Made by a program: the position numbers and the translations under genes. This document shows, in pieces, positions 1 through 8,066 of a stretch of DNA of 64,000 nucleotides. How positions within the stretch are numbered: the first letter of the stretch is position 1; the number at the start of each line of letters is the position of its first letter. Under the pieces are notes generated by a model. That model was given only the letters and a program-made list of their open reading frames with translations, ran no database searches and was not told the origin of the DNA. Source of the DNA: Pandoraea faecigallinarum (GTDB lineage Bacteria; Pseudomonadota; Gammaproteobacteria; Burkholderiales; Burkholderiaceae). Location of the stretch: assembly GCF_001029105.3 (NCBI RefSeq), contig NZ_CP011807.3:4278001-4342000 (forward strand). The letters run 5' to 3'.

Positions 1-230
1 AGCCAGCCCTCGATCGGGACCAGCCACGTTTCCACGACGATGAAGATCGAGAATGCCACCTGAATGGCGGCAACACCCCAATGGTGTTTGGCCTCCATCG
101 GTTCGACGAACAACGTCCACGAATACTGCAAATTGGCCACCAGGCCCATACAGATGATGCCGATCACCAGTTGTGACCAGCGCCCTCCCAGAAAAGAGGT
201 CTTCTCCTCCGGTTGCGCAGCTGCTTGCAT
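1..230 (-). CDS. oxlT: Oxalate/formate antiporter (MFS), N-terminal part only
   Basis: The minus strand opens at ATG 230-228 with an AGGAGG-like site just upstream (about 237-243), and runs off the left edge after 76 codons. The visible part has a short polar N-terminus followed by GGRWSQLVIGIICMG (membrane segment 1), then VEPMEAKHHWGVAAIQVAFS and a second hydrophobic segment ending ETWLVPIEGW. This pattern is what I know from OxlT-family oxalate:formate antiporters of Burkholderiales, inner-membrane exchangers that import oxalate and export formate. Only the first fifth of the protein is present, so the substrate is inferred from N-terminal resemblance; another MFS carboxylate carrier is possible. 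It would be transcribed leftward from the long gene-free stretch at 231-1244. Confidence 0.72.
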   Translation of the reverse strand, partial: MQAAAQPEEKTSFLGGRWSQLVIGIICMGLVANLQYSWTLFVEPMEAKHHWGVAAIQVAFSIFIVVETWLVPIEGW

Positions 231-900
231 GACTTGCCTCCTGTTCCTGTCAGACGATTGACGACGGCCCGCGATTCGTTGTGCGGTGCCCGCCGTCATC
301 GCGTGCGCCGCGCGCCCCAAGGGGGACTCGCGCAGACGGCACGCCTCCTGGCGTTGCGTGCGGCTCATGCGTGGCCGCTTGATCGCGGAGCACTGCCTGG
401 CGGCAGGCTCGCAGGGCTTATGCCCCGGCTGACTGACTCTCGGAAGTGTCAAAGGACACTCCCGGCCCCCGCTTCGGCGCGGCGACGCAGACTTTTCAGG
501 GTCCGCGCCGGCAAGTTGCCGGCTGCCGAAGGGTGACTGGTTATACAAATTCGAGTGAGGACCGGCCTGCGCTGTCGGCGTATCACGATGGACCGCACGG
601 ATCGCATCGCAAGCCTGGTCCCATCACTCAGGCGGGCGCGCCTCGCGGACGCGTGATCGCCAGATCGCCTGCCCACGGTTGGCGGCAGGGAGATGAGGAA
701 CGCCCCAGCGCACGAACGACCTCCGTGGACACTGACGGCGGATAGGACAGGGCAGCCGGTGCGCGACAAACGTCGCACGAAGACTGCCCGAAAGAAAATG
801 CGTGCTTACCCAACTGATGTCTCCGATGAAATGCCATGCCGGTCCGGCCCACCCATCCGTTCCCGGCAATTTCACGGAAACTTCGGGGCCGTCTCGACAC

Positions 901-933
901 TTGAATTTGATATACAAGATTCAATATATCGAA
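901..933. promoter_or_regulatory. AT-rich island with two overlapping dyads
   Basis: In a region otherwise near 65% GC, 901-960 is strongly AT-rich. 901-924 is an imperfect palindrome with 6-bp ends TTGAAT and ATTCAA (18 of 24 positions symmetric), and 920-933 (TTCAATATATCGAA) is a second near-palindrome. This looks like a promoter/operator island. It could serve the leftward OxlT-like gene with a leader of roughly 680 nt, but no clean -35/-10 pair decides this. Confidence 0.35.
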
Positions 934-1099
934 TTAAGTATTTTTTATGGTTCCAAAATTAGACGATGGCCGAACCACTGTCAACCCGATTGCGCCCGCA
1001 TACGGGCCGGTAATGACCGGCCTCCGTCAGCCGCCGGCGCCTCGCTGGTAAGCGCTCGGTAACCGGCAAACCACGGTAAACCGCGCCGTTGCCGGGTAT

Positions 1100-1127
1100 G
1101 GCGGCATGCGCAGACAGGCATGCCGCC
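1100..1127 (-). terminator. Hairpin beyond the GntR gene
   Basis: Arms GGCGGCATGC (1100-1109) and GCATGCCGCC (1118-1127) pair perfectly over 10 bp with an 8-nt loop. It lies 118 nt beyond the stop of the GntR-type regulator. There is no T-run, so it is at best a weak or Rho-assisted terminator. Confidence 0.35.
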
Positions 1128-1244
1128 CCCGGGCGACGCATGTCGCCGGAGGCAGAGGTCAGGGAAAACGATGAGAGTTTGACGGGTCCGGCCAATCGTT
1201 CGGCCAAGGCTTCGTTGGGAAACGAAGCCCCTCCGGCATCGGAG

Positions 1245-2150
1245 TCAGACAGTCTTTTGGGGACTTTCGGCGCGCGGATCGACCGGGTCGCCGGAATTGT
1301 TGCGGATGAAGGCCAGATGCTCGCGCAGCGACCGTTGCGCGCTGGCGGTGTCGTGCGACGCCACGGCATTGAAAATGCGGCGATGCTGATCGACCAGTTC
1401 CGCCAGATCGGCGCCATGGCCGACGATCGCTCGGTAGTTATCGACGACCGAGCCGCGCAGCAGCTCGAAGATCGCATGCATGAGATGCACGAGCACCAGA
1501 TTGTGCGTGGCCTCGGCCAGGGCCAGATGAAAGTGCGCATCCAGTTCGGGCACACGGGTGAGCAACGACTGCCCGCGCGCGTCGCCCTCGCCGTCCAGCC
1601 CGTCACGCCCTGCCGCATAGGCCGCTTCCAACGCTTCGAGCGCCTGTCCCAGACGTGCAATGTCCTCGGGCGTGGCGCGCTGCGCGGCCAGTTCCACGGC
1701 CTTCGCTTCGAGCACTTCGCGCATTTCCAGCACGTCGTCGACGGTCTTGCTGTGACGCGACATCAATTGAGACAACGGCTCGGCAAGCAGCGGCTGACTC
1801 GCGTTGGCGACAAGATAGCCACCACCGGCGCGCCCGACGATCAGGCCGCGCGACTCCAGTCGCAACAGCGCCTCACGCAGCGACGGACGCGACACCCCCA
1901 TCTGCTGCGCCAGATCGCGCTCCGACGGCAGCGCCGAGCCGGGCGCCAGCCGGCCTTCGACGACCATCGTTTCCAGTTGCTCGTAGACCATGTCGGACAG
2001 GCGCAGGCGCGGCGGCGGCGTGACCGGCGCAAAGCTGGCGACGGTGCCCGCCGGCCCAGTGGCGCCGGCGGAATCACTGACATTGGCCGATTCGCTGGCG
2101 AAGCGGGAAGAAAGAGAAGACATAGGCAGAGACGACTCGTTGGACGGCAT
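1245..2150 (-). CDS. glcC: GntR/FCD transcriptional regulator, probably of glcDEF
   Basis: A 301-residue repressor/activator of the FadR (FCD) subfamily. A serine-rich stretch of about 45 residues precedes the winged helix-turn-helix (about 48-115, with LPSERDLAQQMGVSRPSLRE as recognition region), followed by an all-helical FCD ligand-binding domain (about 125-285) with the D...H metal-ligand pattern DAHFHLALAEATHN. FCD members near glycolate or lactate genes (GlcC, LldR) bind 2-hydroxyacids, and this gene is divergent from glcD, so control of glcDEF by glycolate is the likely role. Start taken at ATG 2150; a second in-frame ATG at 2123 has no better ribosome site. Symbol is by context, not proof. 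Confidence 0.8.
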   Translation of the reverse strand: MPSNESSLPMSSLSSRFASESANVSDSAGATGPAGTVASFAPVTPPPRLRLSDMVYEQLETMVVEGRLAPGSALPSERDLAQQMGVSRPSLREALLRLESRGLIVGRAGGGYLVANASQPLLAEPLSQLMSRHSKTVDDVLEMREVLEAKAVELAAQRATPEDIARLGQALEALEAAYAAGRDGLDGEGDARGQSLLTRVPELDAHFHLALAEATHNLVLVHLMHAIFELLRGSVVDNYRAIVGHGADLAELVDQHRRIFNAVASHDTASAQRSLREHLAFIRNNSGDPVDPRAESPQKTV

Positions 2151-2262
2151 GTCGGCTTCGGTTCTCGACAGAAATCACAGACGCCACGATACAGGATGCG
2201 GCATCGCTCAGGGCGCGCATGCCGCGCGTGCGCGGGTATGACTGGAGAATCCGATTCATTTA

Positions 2263-2274
2263 AGGGTTAACCCT
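2263..2274. promoter_or_regulatory. 12-bp perfect palindrome in the glcC/glcD gap
   Basis: AGGGTTAACCCT is perfectly symmetric. It lies about 115 nt upstream of the regulator start and 120 nt upstream of glcD, so it could act on either promoter. Its TTAACC core resembles the GGTTAACC core of the FCD site at 28839-28856. Confidence 0.4.
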
Positions 2275-2302
2275 CTAGTCGGAATCGGTTCATTCCCTTT
2301 AC

Positions 2303-2314
2303 GATGACGTCATC
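2303..2314. promoter_or_regulatory. 12-bp perfect palindrome (GATGACGTCATC)
   Basis: Second of three perfect palindromes in the divergent gap. The TGACGTCA core differs from the GGTC-type FCD sites next to it, so it may bind a different regulator. Confidence 0.35.
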
Positions 2315-2319
2315 CGACA

Positions 2320-2345
2320 ACTGGTCGACCAGTCTACCAGTAGAC
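2320..2345. promoter_or_regulatory. Overlapping operator pair, probable GntR/FCD binding site before glcD
   Basis: ACTGGTCGACCAGT (2320-2333) is a 14-bp perfect palindrome containing TGGT-N2-ACCA, a form close to known GntR/FCD operators. It overlaps GTCTACCAGTAGAC (2332-2345), with 6-bp arms around CA. The pair ends 50 bp before glcD, the expected place for control of the glc operon by the divergent regulator. Confidence 0.6.
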
Positions 2346-2395
2346 CAGATCGACTCACCGTCATTACACGCCAACGATCGTCCGAGAGCAAGCCG

Positions 2396-4027
2396 ATGGG
2401 ATCGAATGTGTCGCCCGCTGCCGATACGCTGCGCACTCAATCGCAGCGTACCCAGCCAATCAATTCGCTGACGTCGCCGTCATCGCCACTTTCATCGCCG
2501 CCACCGTTGCCGCCTACTTTGCCGTTAGCCTCGCCCCCCGCCGATGAGCCCGTGTTCGACACGTTGAGCGCAGCCACGCGCGCCGCCCGCCTTGACGCCT
2601 TGCGCGCGGCAGTGCCCGACGCTCAATGGCTCACCGAACGGGAGCAGATCACGCCGTACGAGTGCGACGGTCTGGCCGCGTACCGTAAACTGCCGCTGGC
2701 CGTGGTGCTGCCGGCCGACGAAGATCAGGTGTGCCGCATTCTGCGGGCGTGCCACGCGCATGGCGTTCCAGTCGTGCCGCGCGGTGCAGGCACCGGACTG
2801 TCGGGCGGCGCAATGCCGATCACCGACGGCATCGTGCTCTCGCTGGCGAAATTCAAACGCATTCTGGAAGTCGACGCCTACGCCCGCACGGCCACCGTGC
2901 AGCCGGGTGTGCGCAACCTTGCCGTGTCCGAAGCCGCCGCACCTTACGGCCTCTATTACGCTCCCGATCCGTCATCGCAAATCGCCTGCACCATCGGCGG
3001 CAACGTCTCGGAGAATTCCGGCGGCGTGCATTGCCTGAAGTACGGTCTCACCGTTCATAACGTGTTGCGCGTGCGCGCCGTGACGATGGACGGCGAGATC
3101 GTCGAGTTCGGCTCCCACGCGCTGGATTCGCCGGGTCTCGACCTGCTGTCCGTGTTCATCGGCAGTGAGGGAATGTTCTGTGTCGTCACGGAAGTTACCG
3201 TGAAGCTCGTGCCGAAACCGCAGGTCCAGCAAGTCATCATGGCGAGCTTCGACGACGTGGAAGCCGGCGGTAACGCGGTTGCCGCGATCATCGCTGCGGG
3301 CATCATTCCGGCCGGGCTGGAAATGATGGACAAACCGGCGACTCAGGCCGTGGAAGAGTTCGTACATGCAGGTTACGACCTCAACGCCGCCGCCATCCTG
3401 CTGTGCGAATCGGATGGCACACCGGAAGAAATCGCCGAGGAAATCGCACGCGTCTCGGCGGTGCTGCGAGCGTCGGGCGCCACACGCATTCAGGTCTCCG
3501 CCTCGGAAGCCGAACGCCTGCGATTCTGGTCCGGACGCAAGAACGCCTTCCCCGCCGCCGGGCGCATCTCGCCCGATTACTACTGCATGGACGGCACCAT
3601 CCCGCGCCGGACCATCGGTACGCTACTCAAGCGTATCGAAGCCATGGAAGTGCAATACGGCCTGCGCTGCATCAACGTCTTCCACGCGGGCGACGGCAAT
3701 ATGCATCCGCTGATTCTGTTCAACGGCAACGATCAGGACGAGTGGCATCGCGCCGAAGCGTTTGGGAGCGACATTCTCGAAGCCTGCGTGGAGCTGGGTG
3801 GAACGGTGACGGGCGAGCATGGTGTCGGCATCGAGAAAATCAACTCGATGTGCGTCCAGTTCTCGCCGCAAGAGCGCGATGCGTTCTTTGCCGTGAAGCG
3901 CGCCTTCGATCCCGCCGGATTGCTCAACGCCGACAAGGCCATTCCCACGCGCGCGCGTTGCGCCGAATACGGCAAGATGCACGTGCGCGGCGGGCTGCTG
4001 CCCCACCCCGATTTGCCGAGGTTCTGA
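2396..4027 (+). CDS. glcD: Glycolate oxidase FAD subunit GlcD
   Basis: FAD-binding catalytic subunit of the membrane-associated glycolate oxidase, which oxidises glycolate to glyoxylate. The FAD_binding_4 domain spans about 95-275, with the flavin loop RGAGTGLSGG at 129-138; the C-terminal FAD-oxidase domain carries HAGDGNMHPLIL and GTVTGEHGVGIEK. The core begins near residue 55 compared with E. coli GlcD (499 aa), so this 543-residue protein has an extra Ser/Thr/Pro-rich N-terminal tail of about 45 residues. The ATG at 2396 follows a GAGAG stretch; no better start inside the tail is obvious. The stop overlaps the glcE start (TGATG), so the two are translationally coupled. Confidence 0.93.
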   Translation: MGSNVSPAADTLRTQSQRTQPINSLTSPSSPLSSPPPLPPTLPLASPPADEPVFDTLSAATRAARLDALRAAVPDAQWLTEREQITPYECDGLAAYRKLPLAVVLPADEDQVCRILRACHAHGVPVVPRGAGTGLSGGAMPITDGIVLSLAKFKRILEVDAYARTATVQPGVRNLAVSEAAAPYGLYYAPDPSSQIACTIGGNVSENSGGVHCLKYGLTVHNVLRVRAVTMDGEIVEFGSHALDSPGLDLLSVFIGSEGMFCVVTEVTVKLVPKPQVQQVIMASFDDVEAGGNAVAAIIAAGIIPAGLEMMDKPATQAVEEFVHAGYDLNAAAILLCESDGTPEEIAEEIARVSAVLRASGATRIQVSASEAERLRFWSGRKNAFPAAGRISPDYYCMDGTIPRRTIGTLLKRIEAMEVQYGLRCINVFHAGDGNMHPLILFNGNDQDEWHRAEAFGSDILEACVELGGTVTGEHGVGIEKINSMCVQFSPQERDAFFAVKRAFDPAGLLNADKAIPTRARCAEYGKMHVRGGLLPHPDLPRF

Positions 4028-5160
4028 TGTCGCACGTCCCTCCAATCACGACCGAGACTCTACAGACGAGCGCCGCCGCCCAGACGCTTGCCGCGATACG
4101 CGAACGCGTACTCGCCGCCACGGCCGGCGGCACGCCGCTCGATATTCAGGGCGGCAATACGAAGCGCTGGTACGGCGAGACGCCCAGCGGCGAACCGCTC
4201 GACATGCGCGCGTATCGCGGCATCGTGTCGTACGACCCTGCCGAACTCGTGATCACCGCGCGCGCCGGCACGCCGCTCGCCGAGATCGAGGCGGCGCTCG
4301 CCGAGCGTGGACAGATGCTTCCATTCGAGCCACCGCACTTCGGTCCCGGCGCCACGCTCGGCGGCTGCATCGCCGCGGGACTTGCCGGTCCCCGACGTCC
4401 GCATGTCGGCGCGCCGCGCGACTTCGTACTCGGCGCCGTCGTCATGAACGGTCAGGGACAAGTGCTGCATTTTGGTGGACAGGTGATGAAGAACGTCGCG
4501 GGTTACGACGTCTCGCGTGTGCTTGCCGGTGCCCTCGGCACGCTGGGCGTGCTGCTCGAACTCTCGATCAAGGTATTGCCCTGCCCGGTCGCCGAAGCCA
4601 CGCTGCGCTTCGCGTTGCCGCAGGCGCAGGCCATCGGGCAACTCAATCGCTGGGGCGGCCAGCCGCTCCCGCTCATGGGCTCGGCCTGGCACGACGGCGT
4701 ATTGAGCGTGCGTCTCGGCGGGGCGGCGGCAGCCATCGACGCCGCGCGAGCGACGATGGGCGGCCATCAGGTCGACGCCATCGAAGCACTCGGTTTCTGG
4801 GAATCGCTGCGCGAGCAGACCCACCCATTCTTCGCCACGGCCCCCGTGCAGGGCGACGGCCAGCCGCTGTGGCGTCTTTCGGTGCCGCCGACCACGCCGC
4901 CGCTCGCGCATGGCGATGAACACCTGATCGAATGGGGCGGCGCGCAGCGCTGGTGGATCACCCCGCGCCCGGCCGCCGAAATTCGCGCAATCGCCGCAGC
5001 GGCCGGCGGGCATGCTACGCTGTTTCGCCACGGCAACAAGTCGGCGGGCGCGGCGAGCGTCTTCACACCGCAACCGGCGGCACTGCAAGCGATCGGCGAG
5101 CGTCTGCAACAGGCGTTCGACCCGAGCCGCATCTTCAACCGTCATCGGTTGTACCGGTAA
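4027..5160 (+). CDS. glcE: Glycolate oxidase subunit GlcE
   Basis: Second FAD-binding-fold subunit of glycolate oxidase (377 aa), required with GlcD and GlcF for activity. The N-terminal half has the FAD_binding_4 pattern: GGNTKRWYGE near residue 38, then GGCIAAGLAGPRRPHVGAPRD; the C-terminal half is shorter than in GlcD. The ATG at 4027 shares its A with the glcD stop codon (TGATG), fixing the start although the reading frame stays open further upstream. The gene ends 17 nt before glcF. Confidence 0.92.
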   Translation: MSHVPPITTETLQTSAAAQTLAAIRERVLAATAGGTPLDIQGGNTKRWYGETPSGEPLDMRAYRGIVSYDPAELVITARAGTPLAEIEAALAERGQMLPFEPPHFGPGATLGGCIAAGLAGPRRPHVGAPRDFVLGAVVMNGQGQVLHFGGQVMKNVAGYDVSRVLAGALGTLGVLLELSIKVLPCPVAEATLRFALPQAQAIGQLNRWGGQPLPLMGSAWHDGVLSVRLGGAAAAIDAARATMGGHQVDAIEALGFWESLREQTHPFFATAPVQGDGQPLWRLSVPPTTPPLAHGDEHLIEWGGAQRWWITPRPAAEIRAIAAAAGGHATLFRHGNKSAGAASVFTPQPAALQAIGERLQQAFDPSRIFNRHRLYR

Positions 5161-5177
5161 ATCGCTAATTCAGAACG

Positions 5178-6437
5178 ATGCAAACCAACCTCGCAGAATT
5201 CCTCCGTCAGACACCGGACGGTGACGAAGCCGAAGCCATTCTCCGCAAATGCGTGCATTGCGGATTCTGTACCGCGACCTGTCCCACCTATCAGCTGCTG
5301 GGCGACGAACTCGACGGCCCTCGCGGCCGCATCTACCTCATCAAGCAGATGGTCGAGGGCCAGCATGTGACGCGCGAAACGCAGCGCCATCTGGACCGCT
5401 GCCTGACCTGCCGCAGTTGTGAATCGACCTGTCCGTCGGGGGTTCAGTACGGGCGTCTGGCCGACATCGGCCGTCGTCACATCGACGCCAGGGTGGGCCG
5501 CCCCGCCGGGGAGCGCGCCCTGCGCTGGACGCTCGCCCGTGTGCTGCCCAACCGTACGCTGTTCTCACCCGCGCTGCGCCTCGGCCAGCAGTTCCGCGGG
5601 TTGCTGCCGCGTTCGCTGCGGGAGAAGGTGCCGCACCGTCAACGTTCGGGCACCTGGCCGCACGCGAAGCACGCGCGTCGCATGCTCATGCTCGAAGGCT
5701 GTGTGCAACCGGCCATGCTGCCGAACGTCAACAAGGCCACCGCCCGTGTGCTCGACGCCCTCGGCATCGAGACGGTACGCCCCGCTTCGGCCGGATGTTG
5801 TGGCGCGATTCGTCTGCATCTGAACTACCACGACGACGGCCTGGACGATATTCGCCGCAACATCGACGCCTGGTGGCCCGAGATCGAAGCCGGTGCGCAG
5901 GCCATCGTCATCAACGCCTCCGGCTGCGGCGCGACGGTCAAGGAGTATGGCCATCTGCTGCGCCACGACGCGCAATACGCGGGTAAGGCGCAACGCGTCT
6001 CCGAACTCGCACGCGACTTGTCGGAAGTGCTGCTCGACAATCTCGACGCGCTGCAAAAGCGCGTGCCCCAGCGCCTGACGGGTAAAACCGGCAAGATCGC
6101 CTATCACCCGCCGTGCACGCTGCTACATGGCCAGCAACTCAAGGGCGTGGTGGAAAAGGTGCTCGCCGGTGTTGGCGTTACCGTCGTGCTGCCGCAGGAC
6201 AGCCATATCTGCTGCGGCTCGGCCGGCACATACTCCGTCACGCAGCCGGACCTGTCCCACCAACTGCGCGACGCCAAGTGGAAGGCGCTCGACGCGCTCG
6301 ATCCCGAACTCGTCGTCTCGGCCAACGTCGGCTGCATCTGCCATTTACAGGCGACGGCCAAGGGCGAACACGCCCGCGATCACGCGCCGGTGCAGCACTG
6401 GATCGAACTTCTGGACCGGTTGATCGCAACCGCCTGA
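5178..6437 (+). CDS. glcF: Glycolate oxidase iron-sulfur subunit GlcF
   Basis: Electron-transfer subunit (419 aa) passing electrons from the flavin subunits to the membrane quinone pool. Two 4Fe-4S motifs are visible: CVHCGFCTATCP (C25, C28, C31, C35) and CLTCRSCESTCP (C76, C79, C82, C86). Two cysteine-rich CCG domains follow, marked by SAGCCGAIRLHLN and SHICCGSAGTYSV. The ATG at 5178 lies 17 nt after glcE. Neither glcG nor the malate synthase gene glcB follows; the operon ends here. Confidence 0.94.
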   Translation: MQTNLAEFLRQTPDGDEAEAILRKCVHCGFCTATCPTYQLLGDELDGPRGRIYLIKQMVEGQHVTRETQRHLDRCLTCRSCESTCPSGVQYGRLADIGRRHIDARVGRPAGERALRWTLARVLPNRTLFSPALRLGQQFRGLLPRSLREKVPHRQRSGTWPHAKHARRMLMLEGCVQPAMLPNVNKATARVLDALGIETVRPASAGCCGAIRLHLNYHDDGLDDIRRNIDAWWPEIEAGAQAIVINASGCGATVKEYGHLLRHDAQYAGKAQRVSELARDLSEVLLDNLDALQKRVPQRLTGKTGKIAYHPPCTLLHGQQLKGVVEKVLAGVGVTVVLPQDSHICCGSAGTYSVTQPDLSHQLRDAKWKALDALDPELVVSANVGCICHLQATAKGEHARDHAPVQHWIELLDRLIATA

Positions 6438-6515
6438 GCCGTGGCGTCCGGGCGCGCCCCTCGCGCCCCCATCACCCTTCATCCCCCTCTCGCGGCGACT
6501 CTCCTCGCCGCACCT

Positions 6516-6548
6516 GATTGATTGTCCCGGCAACCGGGACAATCAATC
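6516..6548. repeat. Perfect 15-bp inverted repeat with 3-nt loop
   Basis: GATTGATTGTCCCGG (6516-6530), CAA, then CCGGGACAATCAATC (6534-6548), with no mismatch. It lies 79 nt after glcF and 124 nt before the DoxX gene. No T-run follows on either strand, so it is not a textbook intrinsic terminator; it could end glcDEF transcription, act as an operator for the DoxX gene, or be a copy of a dispersed repeat. Confidence 0.75.
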
Positions 6549-6671
6549 CCTTCGCCGCTCGTTTATCTGCACGATCCCGCTCCCTAGAATCTGGACTGAG
6601 CCGGTCAACCGCGTCAGCTGTGGCCGGCGGTCGTCAAGTCCTTTCATCCGATACCCTCGCCGGAGCCTGTC

Positions 6672-7076
6672 ATGATCGATACCAAAACCGCCCCGTACGC
6701 TGCACTATTGCTGCGCGTCTCGCTGGGTATCCTGTTCCTCGCCCACCTCTCGCTCAAGGTGTTCGTCTTCACCGTCCCCGGTTTCGTTGGGTTCATGGGG
6801 TCGCTTGGTCTGCCGCCGGTCCTCGCCTATGTCACGATGGCGCTGGAACTCGTCGGTGGCCTGATGCTCCTCGCCGGCTTTTACGCCCGCTGGGCGGCCT
6901 TGCCGCTCGCGGCACTGATGCTCGGCACCATCGTCTCGGTGCACGGCCACAATGGATGGATGTTCGCCAACAAGGGCGGCGGCTGGGAGTTTCCGGCGTT
7001 CTGGCTGGTGGCGTTGCTGGTCGTCGCGCTGCTTGGCGACGGTGCGTTCGCACTTCGCCGCACGCGCACTGCCTGA
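6672..7076 (+). CDS. DoxX family membrane protein
   Basis: A 134-residue protein with about four membrane segments: around residues 8-30 (LLLRVSLGILFLAHLSLKVFVF), 45-65, 70-90 and 105-125. The length and the early LRVSLGILFLAHL pattern fit the DoxX family, whose members occur with thiosulfate:quinone oxidoreductases or in redox-stress complexes; the role here is unknown. It lies 79 nt upstream of the extradiol dioxygenase gene on the same strand, and a LysR gene follows, so the three may form one unit. Confidence 0.85.
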   Translation: MIDTKTAPYAALLLRVSLGILFLAHLSLKVFVFTVPGFVGFMGSLGLPPVLAYVTMALELVGGLMLLAGFYARWAALPLAALMLGTIVSVHGHNGWMFANKGGGWEFPAFWLVALLVVALLGDGAFALRRTRTA

Positions 7077-7155
7077 TGGCCCCTATCTCCGGTTCGGAAG
7101 CCGGTTCGGAATCGTGACGTTTGTCGTTTAGCGTAGTTTTGCAGGAGTCATTGCC

Positions 7156-7983
7156 ATGTCTGCCCTTCCCACCCTCTTCGTCTCCCACGGTTCGCCGCTG
7201 CTCGCGGTCGAGCCCGGCCGCACCGGCCCGTTGCTGACGGCGCTGGGGCGTGCGGTGCCGCGTCCGCGGGAAATCCTCGTGATTTCGCCGCATTGGTCAA
7301 CGCCCGCACCGCGCGTGGGCAGTCTTGCGCAGCAACGCACGATCCACGATTTCGGGAGCTTCCCGCGTGAACTCTACGCCCTGGGGTATCCGGCGCCGGG
7401 CGCCCCGGCCCTTGCCGCGCGCACGGCGCAGCTTTTGCGCGACGCCGGGCTGCCGGCCGTCACCGACGACCAGTGGGGCCTCGATCACGGCGCATGGGTA
7501 CCGCTCAGCTACCTGTACCCGGACGCCGATATTCCGGTCACGCAGTTGTCGCTGCAACGTCATATGCGGCCGGAATATCAGTACCGGCTTGGGCAGACGC
7601 TCGCTCAACTCGCTAATGAAGACGTGCTGATCGTGGCCTCCGGCAGCTTCACGCACAATCTGCACGAAGTATTTCGCGCCCCGTCGGAAGACCGTGCCGA
7701 GGCCCCTTACCTGGCCGAGTTCGTCGCATGGTTCACGGAGCATCTGGCGAAGATGGATCTGGACGCGCTGTTCGACTACCGCGCCCGCGCGCCGCACGCC
7801 GAGCGCGCGCACCCCACCGATGAGCATCTGCTGCCGATCTACGTCGCGATGGGCGCCGCGGACAACGCGCTCAGTCAGACGCACTTCGACACCGGCTCGA
7901 CTTACGGGGCGCTGCGCATGGACGCCTTCGCGTTCGGCAGCGCCGCCCCGTCGCTCGCCCATGTGAGCCGACTGGCACAATAG
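7156..7983 (+). CDS. Class III extradiol ring-cleavage dioxygenase (4,5-DOPA dioxygenase type)
   Basis: A 275-residue enzyme of the LigB/DODA fold, predicted cytoplasmic, that opens catechol-type rings next to the hydroxyl pair using Fe(II) or Zn(II). Likely metal and catalytic histidines sit in SHGSP (about residue 10), ISPHWSTP, DHGAWVPL and GSFTHNL. The length equals that of E. coli YgiD and plant DODA proteins. The true substrate is not known for most bacterial members. ATG 7156 follows GCAGGAG (7141-7147) at good spacing. Its downstream neighbour is a LysR regulator 83 nt away. Confidence 0.9.
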   Translation: MSALPTLFVSHGSPLLAVEPGRTGPLLTALGRAVPRPREILVISPHWSTPAPRVGSLAQQRTIHDFGSFPRELYALGYPAPGAPALAARTAQLLRDAGLPAVTDDQWGLDHGAWVPLSYLYPDADIPVTQLSLQRHMRPEYQYRLGQTLAQLANEDVLIVASGSFTHNLHEVFRAPSEDRAEAPYLAEFVAWFTEHLAKMDLDALFDYRARAPHAERAHPTDEHLLPIYVAMGAADNALSQTHFDTGSTYGALRMDAFAFGSAAPSLAHVSRLAQ

Positions 7984-8066
7984 CGGCATCGAGATTCGGG
8001 GCGGCCCGGATGCCCGCGCCCGGACATCCCGCCTTGTCGCGTCATCCAGAGGAGCCTCGCCCCCGC

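Larger units (their letters stand above)
231..1244. other. Gene-free stretch of about 1 kb
   Basis: No convincing coding region: the open frames here lack ribosome sites and recognisable domains. It separates the OxlT-like gene from the 3' end of the GntR regulator. Two things stand out inside it: an AT-rich island with dyad symmetry at 901-933 and a 10-bp-stem hairpin at 1100-1127. The rest is GC-rich and shows nothing that I can interpret. Confidence 0.6.

Noticed and set aside
1089..2270. 393-codon open frame on the plus strand
   Set aside because: Antisense to the GntR/FCD gene, which has clear domains; the frame has none.
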